A stretch of DNA of 36,263 nucleotides, taken from Candidatus Hebobacteria bacterium (GTDB lineage: Bacteria > Armatimonadota > Hebobacteria > Hebobacterales > Hebobacteraceae). The position numbers and the translations under genes are program-made. Shown piece after piece: positions 34,668-36,263 of the stretch. The stretch lies in NCBI GenBank assembly GCA_029821495.1, contig JALGTG010000010.1, forward strand, positions 6,083 to 42,345. Reading direction: 5' to 3'. Every line of letters begins with the position of its first letter. The first letter of the stretch is position 1. The notes below the pieces were generated by a model. It saw only the letters and a list, made by a program, of their open reading frames with translations. It was not told the origin of the DNA and made no database searches.

Positions 34668-34708
34668 GTGGCGGTCGCCTAAGGCGACTTAGCCACGTGT
34701 CTCCTGCC
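34668..34708. repeat. Hairpin family GTGGCGG...CTTAGCCAC plus CTCCTGCC arm
   Basis: GTGGCGGTCGCCTAAGGCGACTTAGCCAC (GTGGC/GCCAC and GTCGCC/GGCGAC stems), then GTGTCTCCTGCC as at 16126-16137. Confidence 0.85.
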
Positions 34709-34717
34709 TCACTGTGC

Positions 34718-34742
34718 CATTCCGAGCGAAGCGAGGAATCCA
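34718..34742. repeat. CATTCCGAGCGAAGCGAGGAATCC-type motif
   Basis: Palindrome-like (GATTCC-type arms), also a motif commonly seen in environmental genomes. Confidence 0.55.
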
Positions 34743-34804
34743 TTCCAACTCCATGCGCATCCTGTGCCCCCGTCCAGCGGCCTGGTGTGCTTCTGTACCT
34801 GTTC

Positions 34805-34824
34805 GGCAGGAGCTTGCTCCTGCC
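34805..34824. repeat. Perfect palindrome GGCAGGAGC-tt-GCTCCTGCC, intergenic copy
   Basis: Identical to 16494-16513, followed by TGCCCGA-ctc-TCGGGCA at 34828-34844. Confidence 0.95.
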
Positions 34825-34893
34825 ACATGCCCGACTCTCGGGCAGGCGTGCCAACGCCCATCAGACTGAGACGCGAACGGAGAACGACACCCA

Positions 34894-34929
34894 ATGATGC
34901 GATCCCTCTGGTCTGCCGCCACCGGCATG
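34894..34929 (+). repeat. 36-nt exact upstream duplicate of the flgG start (12 codons)
   Basis: ATGATGCGATCCCTCTGGTCTGCCGCCACCGGCATG at 34894-34929 and 35018-35053. The upstream copy continues into a short ORF ending at TAG 34981. Confidence 0.97.
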
Positions 34930-35017
34930 TGGCTAGGCCGCCCAAGGCGGCCGCCATCCCGGTCCGCCCCTGGGCGGACTTAGGGAACCGCCCCCAGCAC
35001 CCAAAGGAGAGCACACC

Positions 35018-35806
35018 ATGATGCGATCCCTCTGGTCTGCCGCCACCGGCATGACCGCCCAGCAGACCAACATTGACGTCATCGCCAACAACCTCGCCAA
35101 CGTCAACACCGTCGGCTTCAAAGCCAGCCGCGTCGACTTCCAGGACCTGATGTACCAGACCATCAGCCAGCCCGGCGCCGCCGCCACCGAGGCCACCCAA
35201 GTCCCCACCGGCATCCAGATCGGCCTCGGCGCGCGCTACGCCGCCGTCCAGCGCCTCTTCTCACCCGGCGAGCTTCGCCAGACTGGCAACAGCCTCGACG
35301 TCGCCATCGAGGGCGACGGCTTCTTCGAGATCATGCTCCCCGACGGCAGCGCCGCCTACACCCGCGACGGCGCCTTCAAGCTCGACGGCCAGGGCCGCCT
35401 CGTCAACTCCGACGGCCACCCCCTCCAGCCCGACATCACCATCCCCGCCGACGCCACCCAAATCAGCATCGGCACCGACGGCACCGTCAGCGTCAACATC
35501 GCCGGCCAGACAGAATCCCAGCAGCTCGGCCAGATCACCCTTTCCAAGTTCCTCAACCCAGCCGGCCTCAGCAGCATGGGGCGCAACCTACTCCTCCCCA
35601 CCGCCGCCTCCGGCGACGCCCTTGCCTCCACCCCTGGCACCGACGGCCTCGGCACCCTCGGCCAGGGCTTCATCGAGCTCTCCAACGTCAGCATCATCGA
35701 AGAGATGGTGAGCATGATCGTCGCCCAGCGCGCCTACGAAGTCAACTCCAAATCCATCCAAGTCGCCGACGAAATGCTCTCCATGGCCAACTCCCTCCAC
35801 CGCTAA
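35018..35806 (+). CDS. flgG: Flagellar basal-body rod protein FlgG
   Basis: [127 protein letters not shown]. Confidence 0.95.
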   Translation: MMRSLWSAATGMTAQQTNIDVIANNLANVNTVGFKASRVDFQDLMYQTISQPGAAATEATQVPTGIQIGLGARYAAVQRLFSPGELRQTGNSLDVAIEGDGFFEIMLPDGSAAYTRDGAFKLDGQGRLVNSDGHPLQPDITIPADATQISIGTDGTVSVNIAGQTESQQLGQITLSKFLNPAGLSSMGRNLLLPTAASGDALASTPGTDGLGTLGQGFIELSNVSIIEEMVSMIVAQRAYEVNSKSIQVADEMLSMANSLHR

Positions 35807-35814
35807 GCCCGTTG

Positions 35815-35834
35815 GGCAGGGGCTTGCCCCTGCC
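35815..35834. repeat. Palindrome GGCAGGGGC-tt-GCCCCTGCC just after flgG
   Basis: Compensated variant (A-to-G on one arm, T-to-C on the other) of the GGCAGGAGC-tt-GCTCCTGCC element, 8 nt after the flgG stop. Confidence 0.9.
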
Positions 35835-35841
35835 ACTGCAG

Positions 35842-35863
35842 GGCGGGGTCTCCGCACCCCGCC
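35842..35863. repeat. Hairpin GGCGGGGT-ctccgc-ACCCCGCC
   Basis: Perfect 8-bp arms. A related one is at 36168-36189. Confidence 0.85.
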
Positions 35864-35906
35864 ACCTCCCCGTCGGGCAGGAGGCCACCTCCCCGTCGGG
35901 CAGGAG
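35861..35906 (+). repeat. 23-bp tandem duplication GCCACCTCCCCGTCGGGCAGGAG (x2)
   Basis: 35861-35883 and 35884-35906 identical. Confidence 0.92.
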
Positions 35907-35943
35907 GTTGTTTACCCGGGCCTTGCCGCAGGGCCTCCTGCCC
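35898..35943. repeat. GGGCAGGAGG...CCTCCTGCCC element with TTGTTTACCCGGGCCT core
   Basis: Core matches the trpS-leader element (8096-8139). 10-bp perfect arms. Confidence 0.88.
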
Positions 35944-35948
35944 CTCTG

Positions 35949-36062
35949 GGTAGCGCAGAGCCTGCCCTGAGCCTGCCGAATGGGTTCTCAACGTGCACCC
36001 CAATCGGTAGCGCAGAGCCTGCCCTGAGCCTGCCGAATGGGTTTCCAACGTGCGCCGTAATC
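35949..36062 (+). repeat. 57-bp tandem repeat (2 copies plus partial third)
   Basis: GGTAGCGCAGAGCCTGCCCTGAGCCTGCCGAATGGGTT... at 35949-36005 and 36006-36062. A third start GGTAGCGCAG is at 36063. Confidence 0.92.
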
Positions 36063-36068
36063 GGTAGC

Positions 36069-36121
36069 GCAGGTTTTCAACCTGCATGCCCGCCGCAGGC
36101 GGGTCCCGTAGGGCGGGCATG
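36069..36121. repeat. Two adjacent overlapping hairpins
   Basis: GCAGGTT-ttc-AACCTGC at 36069-36085. CATGCCCGCC...GGCGGGCATG with arms 36085-36094 and 36112-36121. Confidence 0.8.
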
Positions 36122-36167
36122 TTCCGCCGAGTGCGGACAGGCCCGCCGGCCGTTTGGCGTTCTGTAG

Positions 36168-36189
36168 GGCGGGGTCTCCAGACCCCGCC
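36168..36189. repeat. Perfect hairpin GGCGGGGTCT-cc-AGACCCCGCC
   Basis: 10-bp arms, 2-nt loop. Confidence 0.88.
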
Positions 36190-36263
36190 GCCGCGCCTCC
36201 CCTGCCTGTAGCCTACTCCTGCGAACGCAGTCGGGTAGGGCAGGAGCTTCGCCTCCTGCCCCG

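Noticed and set aside
35803-36120. Repetitive minus ORF (TLETHSAGSGQALRYRLGC repeats)
   Set aside because: Translation of the 57-bp intergenic tandem repeat. No independent coding evidence.
35815-36263. CRISPR array
   Set aside because: Repeats are heterogeneous palindromes or direct tandem units without regular unique spacers, and no cas genes are present.
1-36263. tRNA/rRNA genes and riboswitches (e.g. a lysine riboswitch before asd/lysC or a T-box before trpS)
   Set aside because: No tRNA-like TTCGA arm with acceptor pairing was recognised. The asd leader is only about 30 nt, and the trpS leader is explained by a dispersed repeat and lacks T-box motifs.

Overview
A GC-rich bacterial chromosomal segment, almost certainly from an environmental or MAG-type genome. 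I infer an Armatimonadota-like or related lineage from the SLH-domain style and gene mix, but this is unproven. Most of the window is housekeeping: topA, asd, an aspartate kinase, dapA, a family-4 uracil-DNA glycosylase, a TIM-barrel isomerase, a translin-family protein, trpS, scpA, a broken scpB, a D-Ala-D-Ala carboxypeptidase, an RluB-type pseudouridine synthase, rpmB (minus), a CBS+DUF1385 membrane protein, argS, a large DUF4132-like protein, pyrF, a wHTH protein, a DUF6259-like glycosidase homologue, an ECF sigma/anti-sigma pair (minus), a GT2 glycosyltransferase, a giant secreted C25 (gingipain-like) protease with SLH domains, a GspE-N-like membrane protein, a PPi-type phosphofructokinase overlapping a sensor histidine kinase, and two flagellar rod proteins (FlgF/FlgG-like). 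The most unusual signal is a dispersed family of nested palindromic elements. Outer arms GGCAGGAG...CTCCTGCC enclose interchangeable cores, including a second hairpin family GTGGCGG...CTTAGCCAC. These elements occur in four intergenic islands, in the trpS 5' leader, between flgF and flgG where a 36-nt copy of the flgG start is duplicated, and inside at least one coding sequence where they are translated. Other notable points are a translin homologue in a bacterial context, an scpB missing about 20 codons at a frameshift junction, an ArgRS with a non-canonical HIGH motif, an aspartate kinase with altered active-site motifs, and a shared TGCTATMAT extended -10 at four genes. I did not see a clear, complete novel defence or metabolic system.
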